The notes: generated by a model not told the origin, from the letters alone. A stretch of 64,000 bases of DNA from Bdellovibrio sp. (GCA_014376435.1 JACMRL010000021.1:51178-115177); one strand, 5' to 3'; shown: positions 17,139 to 27,231, numbered from the stretch's first letter. Numbers and translations: made by a program.

Positions 17139-18581
17139 TTACTCAGTTTTAGAAGAGTCTTGAACGGGCGCTTTTTGCATTCCTTCTGGAGTAATCCAGA
17201 TATCAACGCGGCGATTTTGTGCGCGACCTTCTTTAGATTTGTTAGAAGCTAAAGGTTTTTGGAAACCGAAACCAACGGATTGAATTTCTGCCTTTGGCAT
17301 ACCTTGCTCTTTTAAGTAAGTAGCAACTGTGTCAGCACGTTTTTTAGAAAGTTCGTCATTTACGTTAGCGGCGCCAACTGAATCCGTGTGACCTTCAACC
17401 ATGATCTCTTTTGGAGATAACTGTTTGGCCACACTAGTTACTTTATCTAAGATAGATTTAGAAGTATCCGGTAAAGTTGCAGCACCGGTAGCAAAACCAA
17501 CTGTTTTTAAACGGATTAAAAGTTTGTCACCTTGGCGGTAGACATCTGCTTCACGAGTTGAAAACTGTTTGCGGGCTGTTTCTAAAGCGGTTTGAAACTT
17601 TTGATCAGCTTCTGCTTGGCTTAATAATTTACCTTGAGCGGCTAACTGCGTTTCTTTTTCAGTCAACTGCTTCTCTTTTTCGTCGCCTTCTTGTTTTGAA
17701 TTTTCTAAAGCGATTTGTGCCGCAATATACTCAGAACGAGAATTGCTTAACATTGCTTTTTGCGCTGCTAAATCAGCATCCATTTTAGCAATCATACCTT
17801 TTTGTTGAACTAAACGTTTCGCAGAACCTTCATCTAAGTTGAAGTTAGCGCGTTTTTGCTCAGCCACCACGGCCGCAAGTAAAGCTGCAGAACGGTTCGC
17901 TTTATCGATCGACGGCTGATAAGTTTCAACATTACCTTGATTTGCATCAATCATGTTCTCGGCACTTTTAACGTCAAGTTCAGCCATGTTTAAGCTGCTT
18001 GGTGCATTTTGGCTTGCGCGATTATTACGGGCTTCTTCAATTTGTTTACGAGCCGTTGCTAATGCTGTATTTTTCTTCGCGGCAGCCGCTAAGTTTAAAT
18101 ATTTTTTTTGTAATTCAGCGTAATCTTTTGCGTCGATTTTGCTATCGGCTGCTAGATCGCGGAAATCGCTATCTAATTTTGCGAATTCTTTATTTTCTTT
18201 AGAATCTTGATGAATACCAGAAGCTAATGCAGTTTCACGTGCAGCCAACAAACCAGAAACTCGAGCGGAACGTGAGGCGCCCATTGATTGTGCTTCATTG
18301 TAATAAGCTTGGTACATTTCTAAGTGCTCGACAACTTTAGCTTGGTCTTTACCATCACGGTCAGCTTGTTTAGCTTTTTTTAAATAAGAAGAACTTTTAT
18401 TTAATTCGTCTTGTGCTAAAACATCCCATTGATTTGAGTAAGCTTTTTGTATAGCTACATCGCCTTCAGCGATTGCCGTTTTAATATTTGTATCTGCAGG
18501 AAGAGATACTTTCTTCACGCTAGACGCGCAGCTAAAAATAAATAGTGAAATCGTCACTACTTTTAATAGATTTTTAAACAT
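17139..18581 (-). CDS. OmpA-family lipoprotein with long coiled-coil region
   Basis: A 480-residue lipoprotein with lipobox IFSC (Cys18). Residues about 40-340 are Ala/Lys/Gln-rich helices, DUF4398-like at the start, probably a periplasmic coiled-coil spacer. The C-terminal OmpA domain (about 350-470) has the peptidoglycan-binding signature EGHTDSVGAANVNDELSKKR and QNRRVDIWI. It tethers a membrane to the wall. A strong terminator follows; monocistronic. Confidence 0.93.
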   Translation of the reverse strand: MFKNLLKVVTISLFIFSCASSVKKVSLPADTNIKTAIAEGDVAIQKAYSNQWDVLAQDELNKSSSYLKKAKQADRDGKDQAKVVEHLEMYQAYYNEAQSMGASRSARVSGLLAARETALASGIHQDSKENKEFAKLDSDFRDLAADSKIDAKDYAELQKKYLNLAAAAKKNTALATARKQIEEARNNRASQNAPSSLNMAELDVKSAENMIDANQGNVETYQPSIDKANRSAALLAAVVAEQKRANFNLDEGSAKRLVQQKGMIAKMDADLAAQKAMLSNSRSEYIAAQIALENSKQEGDEKEKQLTEKETQLAAQGKLLSQAEADQKFQTALETARKQFSTREADVYRQGDKLLIRLKTVGFATGAATLPDTSKSILDKVTSVAKQLSPKEIMVEGHTDSVGAANVNDELSKKRADTVATYLKEQGMPKAEIQSVGFGFQKPLASNKSKEGRAQNRRVDIWITPEGMQKAPVQDSSKTE

Positions 18582-18665
18582 TTGTTTTCCCTTTGGTTAG
18601 TGTTTTGGAACTTTAAAACTACCAAACGCGCAGCTTTATACAAATGATTTTGGAATTATTGGTTT

Positions 18666-18690
18666 GAGTTAGGGTTTTTTTCCCTAACTC
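18666..18690 (-). terminator. Hairpin after methyltransferase gene
   Basis: A perfect 9-bp stem GAGTTAGGG/CCCTAACTC with a seven-T loop, 30 bases beyond the stop of the methyltransferase gene. There is no U-tract after the stem, so termination is uncertain. Confidence 0.45.
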
Positions 18691-18720
18691 GTAGCAGAAC
18701 TATGCCCCGTAATCTGGATC

Positions 18721-19560
18721 TTAGTCTAGTAAAAATTTTGTATTGAAGCGTTCGCTTAATTCGGAAATTCCGATTTCTTGCAAAATCGAATTTAACCGAT
18801 CAGCCGCACGTTGGCGTGGGCCTTCTTTTTTAGTCGCAACAATCAATTCATTTTTCATGGAATGCTCAAGGCCGACAAGTTCGGTTACGGTCACTTGATA
18901 ACCATAAGACTCTAATTGCAAGCAGCGTAAAACATTGGTGATGTGGCTACCAAATTCGCGGGTGTGAATCGGGTGACGCCAAATTTCAGAAATTGGATTC
19001 GCTAATTGTTGCGCTTTATTTTTTCGTAAATAAGTAGCCACTTCGGCCTGGCAACACGGGACTAAAACGATGTGCTTTGCTTTTTTTTGAATCGCAAATT
19101 GAATCGCATCATCGGTTGCTGTATCACAGGCGTGTAAAGCCGTAACCAAATCAACTTTTTCAGGAATTAATTTAGATTGGATTGAATCAGCTACCGATAG
19201 ATTTAAAAAAGACATATTTTTAAAAGCTAATTTTTTTTGCAGCTCATTCGATTTTTGAATCAGCCCCTCGCGAGTTTCAATGCCGTAAACATGGCCTTTA
19301 CCCGGGCGTGATTTGTAAAATAAATCGTAGACAATAAAACCCAAATACGACTTACCTGCACCGTGATCGACCATGGTCATTTCAGCGTGATTAGTTTCAA
19401 GATCTTTTAGTAAGGGCTCAATAAAGTTAAATAAGTGATAAACCTGCTTCAGCTTACGGCGGCTGTCTTGGTTGATTTTTCCATCGCGAGTTAAGATGTG
19501 CAGCTCTTTTAAAAGCTCGATGGTTTGACCGTCTTTGATTTCTTCAATAGGTTTATTCAT
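18721..19560 (-). CDS. Class I SAM-dependent methyltransferase (Methyltransf_32-like)
   Basis: A 279-residue protein. The SAM-binding motif I is MVDHGAGKSYLGF, motif II is VYGIETREGL, and the central strand is VDLVTALHACDTATD with a later VPCCQ. HACDTATD plus PCCQ is characteristic of the METTL25/RRNAD1-like methyltransferase group. Substrate unknown, probably RNA or protein. Cytoplasmic, monocistronic. Confidence 0.85.
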   Translation of the reverse strand: MNKPIEEIKDGQTIELLKELHILTRDGKINQDSRRKLKQVYHLFNFIEPLLKDLETNHAEMTMVDHGAGKSYLGFIVYDLFYKSRPGKGHVYGIETREGLIQKSNELQKKLAFKNMSFLNLSVADSIQSKLIPEKVDLVTALHACDTATDDAIQFAIQKKAKHIVLVPCCQAEVATYLRKNKAQQLANPISEIWRHPIHTREFGSHITNVLRCLQLESYGYQVTVTELVGLEHSMKNELIVATKKEGPRQRAADRLNSILQEIGISELSERFNTKFLLD

Positions 19561-19624
19561 GGAGTACGTACTGTACTTTAAATGAAAGCTTTAGTAAAAC
19601 GAATCCTGAAGCGAGGCCCACCCA

Positions 19625-20086
19625 GTGACTAATAACGACGTTATACGCAGCGTACGCTACATCCTAAATATCAGCGACCAAAAAGTGATCGATATTTTCA
19701 AATTGGCCGAACTGGATGTGCCTTTAGATGATGTCAAAGACGCTTTATTGCCGGAAGAGGAACCTAATTACTTACGCGTAGACGATGAAAGCATGGCGCA
19801 CTTCTTAGATGGCTTAATTTACTTTAAGCGCGGTAAAGACGAATCAAAACCGAAGATCCCATTCGAGCTACCAATGACCAATAATAATATTCTTAAAAAA
19901 CTTCGCGTAGCCTTCATGCTTAAAGAGGCTGATATGCACGAGATCTTCGAATTAGCCGGTTTTAAAATTGGCCGGGCGGAATTAACCGCGATTCAACGTG
20001 CGAAGGGCTCGCCAAACTACCGCGATTGCGGAGACCAAGTTGTTAGATACTTTCTGAAGGGTCTGACGCTTAAATTACGCAAATAG
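19625..20086 (+). CDS. DUF1456 (YehS-like) protein
   Basis: 153 residues, GTG start. Two homologous halves, each beginning with MTNNDVIRSVRYIL or MTNNNILKKLRVAF and containing an IFELA(G/E)-type helix and a final helix (HFLDGLIYFKRG / YFLKGLTLKLRK). This internal duplication is the DUF1456 signature. Function unknown. Divergent from the methyltransferase gene with 64 bases between. Confidence 0.9.
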   Translation: MTNNDVIRSVRYILNISDQKVIDIFKLAELDVPLDDVKDALLPEEEPNYLRVDDESMAHFLDGLIYFKRGKDESKPKIPFELPMTNNNILKKLRVAFMLKEADMHEIFELAGFKIGRAELTAIQRAKGSPNYRDCGDQVVRYFLKGLTLKLRK

Positions 20087-20168
20087 TTTATTCGGCGAAA
20101 AGCTTTTTTAAGCGTATTGAGATGAAACAATCGCTTGCGTATTTAACTGAGATCAGTAATCTGAAAAT

Positions 20169-20693
20169 ATGAAAAAATATTTTGCATTGATCGCTTTTGT
20201 GTTAATTGGAAAAATAGCATTAGCGACAACCGAGCTTAAAGTGAATGACCTCGCTCCGGTATTTACGGCGATTACTCACACGGGCTCGGCTTTTGATCTT
20301 AATTCGCGTAAAGGCAAGTGGACTGTTCTTTATTTTTATCCCAAAGCGGGTACCCCCGGTTGCACGGCACAAGCATGTGCTTTTCGCGACAGTATCGGAA
20401 AAATTCGTCTTTTAGATGCTGAAGTTTACGGGATCAGTGCGGACAGCGTGGCCGAGCAAGCGGCTTTTCACAAGCAGCATAACTTAAATTTTATGCTGCT
20501 GGCTGATCCGGATGATAAAATAGTGAATCTTTACGGCGCTAAAATGCCCTTAGTGAAGTTTTCGAAGCGTTGGACTTTCATTGTTGGACCTGATTTGAAA
20601 ATTAAAAACGTAATGAAGGATGTTGATCCTGTGCTCGATTCGGCGCGCGTTGCTAAAGAAATAACAGAATTAAAAAAGGTCGAACCTAAGTAG
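20169..20693 (+). CDS. Exported peroxiredoxin (BCP/PrxQ type)
   Basis: 174 residues with signal peptide MKKYFALIAFVLIGKIALA. The thioredoxin-fold active site TPGCTAQACAFRD has Cys65 (peroxidatic) and Cys70 (resolving), spaced as in PrxQ. Reduces peroxides with thiol donors; the signal peptide puts it in the periplasm, less common for BCP. There is no thioredoxin partner nearby. Confidence 0.9.
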   Translation: MKKYFALIAFVLIGKIALATTELKVNDLAPVFTAITHTGSAFDLNSRKGKWTVLYFYPKAGTPGCTAQACAFRDSIGKIRLLDAEVYGISADSVAEQAAFHKQHNLNFMLLADPDDKIVNLYGAKMPLVKFSKRWTFIVGPDLKIKNVMKDVDPVLDSARVAKEITELKKVEPK

Positions 20694-20817
20694 TACAAGC
20701 ATAGATGAAGACGGTGTGCACATGGGAATTGATTACGATGGAATGTTGTTTGGAGATTTATTCGACGACGCATTGCCAATCTGAACCAACGCTATCGGCT
20801 TTTTAGTTTTTTAACCG

Positions 20818-21087
20818 CTAGCTTAATATTTTTTTTAGTTCTTTTTTATCTTCCTCCGTCAGGACTAGCCATTCCGGTGGAACGAACTCAGTCACATATT
20901 TCCAGGCCGTTTTTAGCATAGGTTTGGCCAGTGGCTTTGCGTGTAAATCTTTAAGTATATTTAAATGTCGAAGTAAGATGGTGCGGGTAGGCTTGTAAAA
21001 ACCTCCGGCGTCTTTGCCCTGGTTAGTAATCTCTTCGGAAGCATTCACTTTTTCGATCAAATTTTTAAAATAAATTTCTAAACTCAT
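20818..21087 (-). CDS. Small conserved-looking protein of unknown function
   Basis: An 89-residue, helical, charged protein (MSLEIYFKNLIEKVNASEEI... WKYVTEFVPPEWLVLTEED). No signal peptide or known domain. Weak GGATGG before the ATG. Lies between convergent and divergent genes, alone. Confidence 0.6.
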   Translation of the reverse strand: MSLEIYFKNLIEKVNASEEITNQGKDAGGFYKPTRTILLRHLNILKDLHAKPLAKPMLKTAWKYVTEFVPPEWLVLTEEDKKELKKILS

Positions 21088-21415
21088 CCATCCTGTTTAA
21101 CTTTTTTTAAAGTTGGTCGCAAATTTTTTTGTTAAAGAACAAAAAAGATGGGGCTTTTTTGAACGAGTGAGTTTACCCAGATTAACCAAATCTTTATCAT
21201 TTAAATTTTGTATCCTTGAGGTAAATGTAACAAGTATAGATAGAAACTTAATTAAAAAGTTGTGTCTTTCCAAGACGTTAAGTTTTGCAAACAGAAAAAT
21301 TAACTTCTATTTTATTGAGCAGTGGCTTAAGAAAGTCTGTCGCCCAGGATCATTTATACAGAGCTAAAAAAGTCTTGTTGAGTTTACAGTTAAGTCGATT
21401 ACTATAAGGCCCTAA
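21088..21415. other. Intergenic region before the hybrid kinase
   Basis: About 330 AT-rich bases. An open frame runs through part of it on the plus strand, but its composition is not protein-like and it has no ribosome-binding site. No repeats or hairpins of note. Confidence 0.4.
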
Positions 21416-23089
21416 ATGGAACCAATGAACCAGCCAATCGAGAATTTCAATCCAACCATGCAGCTGAACAGCTATTCCGCGCGTATCTTACAATTTTTAT
21501 CGCGCGCGAGCTCAGAACTTGGTACCTCATTGAATTGGCAAGAGACGCTTGACCAGTTATGCCGAGTCGTTACACCGGATTTGGCCGAGCATTGTTCCGT
21601 GTGGTACCGCGATGGCAAGGGAATTTTTACTGAACATAAACGTCCAGATTTGCAGATGGAAATTTCTGATTTGATTGAGATTGAAATTTCACAAGTTATT
21701 AAAACCGGGCAAGCACGTTTAAAAATAAACGATGACTCATTTACGGTTACCGTTCCAATGCGCTTAAAAAACAATATGAACGGAATCATTGTTTTAATTA
21801 ATTTCAAAAAAGCTTTCGATCAGGTTGATCTGGCCATCGCCGAAGAATTGGCCCATCGCGCGGCAATGGTACTTGATCACGCAAAAGTCTATGAAAATTT
21901 AAAAACGGCTGAAGAGCATTTGCAAATGCTAAGAAACACCGCCGATAACGCTAGCAAAATTAAGTCTTTATTCTTAGCAAATATGAGTCACGAAATACGC
22001 ACTCCACTTACGGCAATTCTAGGGTTTTTAGATTTAATTCTTTCTAATCAAGAGCAAAAAAATACTCAATCCGAAGATTTAGCCAATCGAGTCCGCGCGA
22101 ATGGTGCCCATTTGTTAAAGCTGATTGATCAGATTTTAGATTTATCTAAAATTGAATCAGGAAAAATAGAAATTTTTTCTGAAAAAGTAAATTTGGGTGA
22201 ATTATTAAAAGAAGTGAATAGTACATTGATTCTGCAGGCTAACAAAAAAAACATAGCTTTAGAGTTTAAATTAATGGGTTCAGTACCTAGCGAAGTTCAA
22301 ACCGACCCTATGCGTTTGAAGCAAATTTTAATTAATATTCTGGGTAACGCAATAAAATTTACTGACTCCGGAAAAGTTTGCATCGTCGTCAGTTACGGCC
22401 CCGAAAACTCACAACTTCAATTTAAAATTTCTGACACAGGGATTGGATTGACCGTCGAACAAAGAGGCCGCATTTTCAATCCTTTTATTCAGGGAGATAT
22501 CTCACATACAAAAAAGTTTGGCGGAACAGGTTTAGGATTAATTTTGTCTAGAAAATTTGCGCAGCAAATGGGCGGCGATCTTATTTTGTTAGACTCTGTA
22601 TTAGGTTCAGGAACCAGCTTTGAGGTAAAAGTTCAAGCTTTGTCGGAAGCAAATACTCAAATGATGGCCACTGTTTGGAAAAAAGATGCAGCGGTTAAGC
22701 CAAGCAATAAAATAGAAGAAGTAATTTCTCTTGCGGGTGCCGATATTTTACTGGCCGAAGACTCAGTCGATAACCAGATGATTATCAAGATGATTTTAAC
22801 CAAAGCCGGTGCTAAAGTTGACATCGCAGCAGATGGGCAGGAAGCCTTAAAAAAAGCCTCGCAAAAAAATTACGATATTATTTTAATGGATATACAGCTT
22901 CCTTACATGAATGGGCATTTAGTCTGCCAGAGTTTACGCGAAAAACTCTACACCGGACCCATTATCGCGCTGACGGCGCACGCGCTCAAGGAAGAGCGAA
23001 ACCAAAGCTTTCAAGCAGGTTGCAATGCTCATCTAACTAAGCCGATTGATCGGCAGCTATTACTATCTACTATTAAATCTTACCTTTAG
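21416..23089 (+). CDS. Hybrid sensor histidine kinase (GAF-HisKA-HATPase-REC)
   Basis: 557 residues, no membrane segment. A GAF-like domain covers about residues 25-160. The HisKA box SHEIRTP has His192. The ATPase domain has N-box LINILGNAIKF, G1 DTGIG and G2 GGTGLGL. A C-terminal receiver domain has LLAEDS, phospho-Asp492 in LMDIQLP, and the conserved TAH and KP. A cytosolic hybrid kinase that probably passes phosphate to an unlinked HPt or regulator. Orphan: no output gene adjoins. Confidence 0.95.
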   Translation: MEPMNQPIENFNPTMQLNSYSARILQFLSRASSELGTSLNWQETLDQLCRVVTPDLAEHCSVWYRDGKGIFTEHKRPDLQMEISDLIEIEISQVIKTGQARLKINDDSFTVTVPMRLKNNMNGIIVLINFKKAFDQVDLAIAEELAHRAAMVLDHAKVYENLKTAEEHLQMLRNTADNASKIKSLFLANMSHEIRTPLTAILGFLDLILSNQEQKNTQSEDLANRVRANGAHLLKLIDQILDLSKIESGKIEIFSEKVNLGELLKEVNSTLILQANKKNIALEFKLMGSVPSEVQTDPMRLKQILINILGNAIKFTDSGKVCIVVSYGPENSQLQFKISDTGIGLTVEQRGRIFNPFIQGDISHTKKFGGTGLGLILSRKFAQQMGGDLILLDSVLGSGTSFEVKVQALSEANTQMMATVWKKDAAVKPSNKIEEVISLAGADILLAEDSVDNQMIIKMILTKAGAKVDIAADGQEALKKASQKNYDIILMDIQLPYMNGHLVCQSLREKLYTGPIIALTAHALKEERNQSFQAGCNAHLTKPIDRQLLLSTIKSYL

Positions 23090-23274
23090 TATTTAAGTAG
23101 GATTAGCAGCGCCAAAAGTGTTATTTTGTCAGAAGGATGATAGGCAAAATATTTATATTTTTTTGTTACATCAAATAAGTGCGCAAATTCTATTGATCCG
23201 GCGGCGAAAATTTTTCTATCTCTAGAAAGAAAAATTTCTTCGCCTTGTCCAAGATGAACGGTATAAGTCAACAA
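23086..23274 (-). CDS. Possible fragment of a decayed gene
   Basis: The frame encodes a protein-like 62 residues (HLGQGEEIFLSRDRKIFAAG...FDVTKKYKYFAYHPSDK) but has only TTG as a start and no Shine-Dalgarno. The frame is open about 45 bases further upstream. It overlaps the kinase stop on the other strand. Probably a remnant. Confidence 0.3.
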   Translation of the reverse strand: MLTYTVHLGQGEEIFLSRDRKIFAAGSIEFAHLFDVTKKYKYFAYHPSDKITLLALLILLKY

Positions 23275-23354
23275 ATCGTAGATGCGGATAAACGAAACAG
23301 AATGCTGCTGAATTTTTTAAGCTTCTTTTTAAAAGTTAAACGAAATCCCCAAGT

Positions 23355-23804
23355 CTAAGACTTTTTAAGCTGTTGGATGATCTGATCAAGTTTAGCTAAG
23401 TAATTTGATCGGTGATTTTTATTCATGGCGGACGGGCCGCCTTTGACTTCTCCAAAGCTACGAATGTTCCCCATCAGTTCCCTCATCGCAATGGCGCCAC
23501 CAATATTATCTTCCGTAAACTCTTCACCCTTGGGGCCTAATACACGTGCCTGTTTTTTTAAACAGCGGTCCGCTAATAAAATATCACTGGTAATTACAAT
23601 ATCGCCGCGACTGACATTTTCAACGATCCAATCATCGGCGGCATCAAAATTTCCTTTAACAACTTTCAATTCGTAACGAAGATCTTCCGGAATTCGCATA
23701 GGTTGATTGGCCACCAGAATTACTTTTAGTTGGCAGCGGTCCGCTACGCGGTAGGTCTCTTCTTTTACGGGGCATGCGTCAGCATCGATAAAAATATTTA
23801 GCAT
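23355..23804 (-). CDS. YaiI/YqxD family protein (DUF188)
   Basis: 149 residues. The N-terminus [16 protein letters not shown] and the segments [26 protein letters not shown] and [14 protein letters not shown] are diagnostic of the YaiI/DUF188 family, a PIN-like fold with conserved acidic residues. The enzymatic role is not established. It starts 7 bases after the phosphodiesterase gene and is likely co-transcribed with it. Confidence 0.93.
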   Translation of the reverse strand: MLNIFIDADACPVKEETYRVADRCQLKVILVANQPMRIPEDLRYELKVVKGNFDAADDWIVENVSRGDIVITSDILLADRCLKKQARVLGPKGEEFTEDNIGGAIAMRELMGNIRSFGEVKGGPSAMNKNHRSNYLAKLDQIIQQLKKS

Positions 23805-23811
23805 TGAAATC

Positions 23812-25161
23812 CTAATTGATAAAGTTAAGCAGTTGCCAGTTCGGAATGATCACGTCCTGAGGTATCTTTGCATTTCGCATCAACAGGGGCGTAATTGTTT
23901 CATCCGCCGTTGGGCCGCCATGAAAACCGCGGCCCACGTTTGTAAAAGTGGTGTCTGCATTTGGGATGATAACGACATCTGGCCAGTGTGGATTAGAAAA
24001 ATAAGACGCTAAGTTTTCAATAAAGAACGGATAAAACATATTTTTGATCGATTCAGGAAGCTGGGTCGAGCAAATGTCCGTGAAATTTTCGGTTGAAATT
24101 TTAACTCCTCCACCGACGCATTCTTGATTAAGTTCTTGGTAAGTGAAGCTTCGGCCGTGGGTTTGTAGTTTAATTTGCCCCGATTTTTTATAGGCAATCA
24201 GCTCAATACCTTTTTGCTTAATCAGTTTTTTTGTTAACGTATCAAGTTCGCCGGTCGATGAAGGTTTTTCGTAGTACAAGCTAGCCATGCGTGATTCATT
24301 GATGACCACGGCACCCGGCGCAGTTTTTTTTACTAATTGTCCGATGTCTACGTAGTTTTTTGCATTGAGTGAAAAGCCATGGTCTGCGCTTAAAATAGAA
24401 ATAACTTGGTGTTCGGATTCGGTCTTCTTTAGTAGATTCAATGTGTCGGCCAAGTCACTGTCTATGGTTTTTAAATAGCTAAGGGTTTCTGCAGACTGTG
24501 GACCGAAGCGATGACTAAGAAAATCATAACCTACTAAGTGCACAAAAATAAATTCGGGCCATTGATTCGTTTTAGTCGTGCTGAGTAATAGCTTTAGCGC
24601 ATCATTTTTTTTCAAATCGATGTAGCGGTAGTCGGATTGGCTGGCGGCATAGGCCGATTGAAAATCGAGCTCGGAAGATAAGCTAGCATCTGCGGCTAAT
24701 CCATAGTCAAAACTTGCGGTAAGATAATTTTTCTGGTTCAGGCGTGTAAAAATATTATTAGCGCGCATGATTTCAGTAAAATTCTGCCGGTCGTCTAAGG
24801 ATTCAAAGTTAATACGGCGGTTGTTGTAAACAATTTTATTTCCGATTGCGTTAGTTTGATGAACCGGTTTTTCTTTTAAAATACCAGCAATATTTGTAAA
24901 GGTTAAGCTTGGAAAAACGGCGTGCGCTTTTCGTAAGACTTGGCCGGGCGCTAAAAAAAATGTTTTAATATTCGGTAAACTGCCATTTTTTAGCTGTTGT
25001 TTCATTACGGTGTACGAAAGGCCATCGACTAAAAATAAAATATGGGTTCGCTGGCTTTTATGCGCTAATCCATTTTGTAGCTTTTCACGGTACTGGTTAA
25101 GTACGTTATTCCGGGTAGCGCAAGAGCAAAGAAAAAAAAACACAAATAGAAGTCGCATCAT
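23812..25161 (-). CDS. Lipoprotein of the type I phosphodiesterase / alkaline phosphatase superfamily
   Basis: 449 residues with lipobox FLCSC ([14 protein letters not shown]). The fold signatures are [10 protein letters not shown] near the N-terminus (metal Asp), the nucleophile region [11 protein letters not shown] (probable Thr), the second metal site [23 protein letters not shown], and [12 protein letters not shown]. This is the ectonucleotide pyrophosphatase/phosphodiesterase arrangement. Predicted periplasm-facing hydrolase of phosphodiesters; substrate unknown. Confidence 0.88.
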   Translation of the reverse strand: MMRLLFVFFFLCSCATRNNVLNQYREKLQNGLAHKSQRTHILFLVDGLSYTVMKQQLKNGSLPNIKTFFLAPGQVLRKAHAVFPSLTFTNIAGILKEKPVHQTNAIGNKIVYNNRRINFESLDDRQNFTEIMRANNIFTRLNQKNYLTASFDYGLAADASLSSELDFQSAYAASQSDYRYIDLKKNDALKLLLSTTKTNQWPEFIFVHLVGYDFLSHRFGPQSAETLSYLKTIDSDLADTLNLLKKTESEHQVISILSADHGFSLNAKNYVDIGQLVKKTAPGAVVINESRMASLYYEKPSSTGELDTLTKKLIKQKGIELIAYKKSGQIKLQTHGRSFTYQELNQECVGGGVKISTENFTDICSTQLPESIKNMFYPFFIENLASYFSNPHWPDVVIIPNADTTFTNVGRGFHGGPTADETITPLLMRNAKIPQDVIIPNWQLLNFIN

Positions 25162-25423
25162 TTAATGCTAAAGTAAAAAAACCTATTTAAGAAGCCTTTG
25201 CTTCACGAAGTACTGCTTGATGATGGATTTTGACCACATAATTTCTTAGTTAATTTATTTACTATTTAATTTGCGCCTCTAAAATGTAAGTGCCAGAAAG
25301 TTTTACGCTTCTTCCAGCAATTGTCGTAAAAGACCATTTTAAAGAGAAAACTTCTCAAATTTCAGTTTTATTCGTCGCTATTATCTTATGCTCTATGTGT
25401 CATAAACTTATTTATTGTGACAT

Positions 25424-25458
25424 GGTCTAGGAAATAAAATTTAATTCTTAGGTCTAGG
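25424..25458 (+). promoter_or_regulatory. Direct repeat GGTCTAGG before the gliding-type operon
   Basis: GGTCTAGG occurs at 25424-25431 and 25451-25458, 27 bp apart, in the 332-base gap upstream of the ten-gene operon. An imperfect TGTCA/TGACA inverted pair lies just before it. These may be regulator sites. GGGGAG just before the ATG at 25494 is the ribosome-binding site. Confidence 0.4.
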
Positions 25459-25493
25459 TTTTTTAAGATTTTGTAAAACAGGGGAGTTTTAAA

Positions 25494-26195
25494 ATGGAAA
25501 TGTTCACAAAAGTAGCTTTAGCATTTGAACACGGTGGATTTTGGATGTGGCCTATCTTGCTAATCCAATTAGCATCAATCGCGATCATGATCGAAAGAGG
25601 TTATGCCTTATTCGTACGTCGTAGAATGAATCAAACTGCCTTAGCGGTTAGTTTTGAAGAGTCTATTCGCCGCGGTGAAATGGACGCAGTGGTTTCTAAA
25701 GCGCAAGCGGCTCAACCCACAAATCCAGTCGCTCGCGCGATCGCAGCGGGTGCATTGGCAGCTCGTAACATGGGCGGCAAAGAAGAAATCCAGAGCAAAA
25801 TGGACGAAGTATTAATCGAAGAAAATTCGCTCTTAGATCGTCGTACTGGTTTCTTATCCATGTTAGGTAACGTGGCAACTCTGACAGGTCTACTAGGCAC
25901 AATCACGGGGATGATTAAATCTTTCGCCGCGGTTGCTTACGCGAATCCAGCTGAAAAAGCTTCTTTACTTGCTGCGGGTATCGCAGAGGCGATGAATGCA
26001 ACCGCTTACGGTCTTATTGCTGCGATTCCAGCACTCGTTGCTTACGGTATCTTACAAAATAGATCGAATCGTTTAGCTGAAGACCTTAACCAAGGTGGAT
26101 TAAAAGTATTCAACTGGTTGAGCTACACCTACGAGCCAATGACATCTTACCAAATTAAAAAATCGGTAGACCGTAAACCTGAAACAACTGTTTAA
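25494..26195 (+). CDS. MotA/TolQ/ExbB-type proton channel (AglR-like)
   Basis: 233 residues with three membrane segments: one near residue 20, then a cytoplasmic loop, then two (TLTGLLGTITGMIKSFA and YGLIAAIPALVAYG). The GLLGTITGMI stretch and the Ala/Pro-rich third helix are hallmarks of TolQ/ExbB/MotA. First gene of a ten-gene operon; partners with the two ExbD/TolR-type proteins behind it. In Myxococcus the same kind of trio (AglR/Q/S) powers gliding; assignment here rests on that context. Confidence 0.88.
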   Translation: MEMFTKVALAFEHGGFWMWPILLIQLASIAIMIERGYALFVRRRMNQTALAVSFEESIRRGEMDAVVSKAQAAQPTNPVARAIAAGALAARNMGGKEEIQSKMDEVLIEENSLLDRRTGFLSMLGNVATLTGLLGTITGMIKSFAAVAYANPAEKASLLAAGIAEAMNATAYGLIAAIPALVAYGILQNRSNRLAEDLNQGGLKVFNWLSYTYEPMTSYQIKKSVDRKPETTV

Positions 26196-26211
26196 GTAGT
26201 AGGAATTTTCG

Positions 26212-26667
26212 ATGAGAAACAAGAAAAAACATCTGGATTTCGAGGTCAACCTCATCCCATGTATCGATTTACTTTCGGTATGTATTTGCTTTCTTTTGTT
26301 AACGGCTGTTTGGCTGAATGTCGGATCTATGAACGTTAAACAGGCGATCGGTGGTCAAGCGCAAGCGGATACGGTGAAGTCTCCGCTAGTTTGGATTCGT
26401 ATGACAGCAACTGGTGACGTTAATCTTGAGGTGCAAGAAACAAATAACGTTCCGGTTGCTCAACGCAAAATCCACTTAGATCAAGTGAACAATCAGGTTA
26501 ATTGGGAACAGCTTGAAACAACCGTTGCATCACTACGAGTGTTAGAACCAGCTTTAAACACGGGTCTAATTCTGCCGGTAGCAACGACGGCGTATGAAGA
26601 TATCATCGCGGTTATGGACAAGTTGAAGAAAAATGGAATGACGGATCTTGGAGTATCTCCATTATAA
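26212..26667 (+). CDS. ExbD/TolR-type proton channel subunit (first)
   Basis: 151 residues: a short cytoplasmic tail, one membrane helix with an essential-type Asp (NLIPCIDLLSVCICFLLLTAVWL), then a periplasmic domain ending in a TolR-like fold (LPVATTAYEDIIAVMDKLKKNGMTDLGVSPL). 16 bases after the channel gene. Two non-identical ExbD-like subunits in a row match the AglQ/AglS arrangement. Confidence 0.85.
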   Translation: MRNKKKHLDFEVNLIPCIDLLSVCICFLLLTAVWLNVGSMNVKQAIGGQAQADTVKSPLVWIRMTATGDVNLEVQETNNVPVAQRKIHLDQVNNQVNWEQLETTVASLRVLEPALNTGLILPVATTAYEDIIAVMDKLKKNGMTDLGVSPL

Positions 26668-26688
26668 GTTTTCTAGCAGGGGGTTTTC

Positions 26689-27186
26689 GTGATTTCTGAA
26701 GGCGTATTAAATCAATCATTATTAGGTGGAGTGATTCAAAATCACTCGATCTTAAATCCGCATGGCGAGCAACATAAACGTAATCTAGCATTAGATTTAC
26801 TTTTAACGGCGCTGATCGATGCGTTCTCTATTTTAGTTATTTTCTTATTAATGAGTTTTTCATCTACGGGTGACATTCTTTTCATTAGTAAAAATATGGA
26901 GCTGCCAAAAGCGAAGCTAGCCGACGCTTTAGAGCGTAATCCCATTATCAAAATTGATGAAGGTAAGCTATTTGTTGAAGATAAAGAAGTGACGGCAGAT
27001 ACAATTACGGAATCTTTATTAGATCTTCGTAAAACGTACACTGATTTGCATCCAGGCGAAGCTTTTCCAGGAATTGCTACGATTCAAGCCGATCGCCGTA
27101 TTAAATATGAATTATTAAATCAAATTATTTTAGGAATGAACCAGGCGGGATATAGCGATATTAAATTTGCAGTTACATCGAAATAG
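26689..27186 (+). CDS. ExbD/TolR-type proton channel subunit (second)
   Basis: 165 residues, GTG start preceded by AGGGGG. One membrane helix (LTALIDAFSILVIFLLMSF) with the conserved Asp in LIDAFSIL, then a periplasmic domain ending QIILGMNQAGYSDIKFAVTSK. The N-terminal cytoplasmic part is longer than in the first copy. Part of the stator of the envelope machine encoded by this operon. Confidence 0.85.
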   Translation: MISEGVLNQSLLGGVIQNHSILNPHGEQHKRNLALDLLLTALIDAFSILVIFLLMSFSSTGDILFISKNMELPKAKLADALERNPIIKIDEGKLFVEDKEVTADTITESLLDLRKTYTDLHPGEAFPGIATIQADRRIKYELLNQIILGMNQAGYSDIKFAVTSK

Positions 27187-27231
27187 TAACTGCAGTTACA
27201 ACGGCCGTCGTTTGAAGGGGAAACCAAGCTG

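Noticed and set aside
23086..23274. Treating the 62-residue minus frame as an intact gene
   Set aside because: No ATG/GTG start or Shine-Dalgarno; kept only as a low-confidence fragment.
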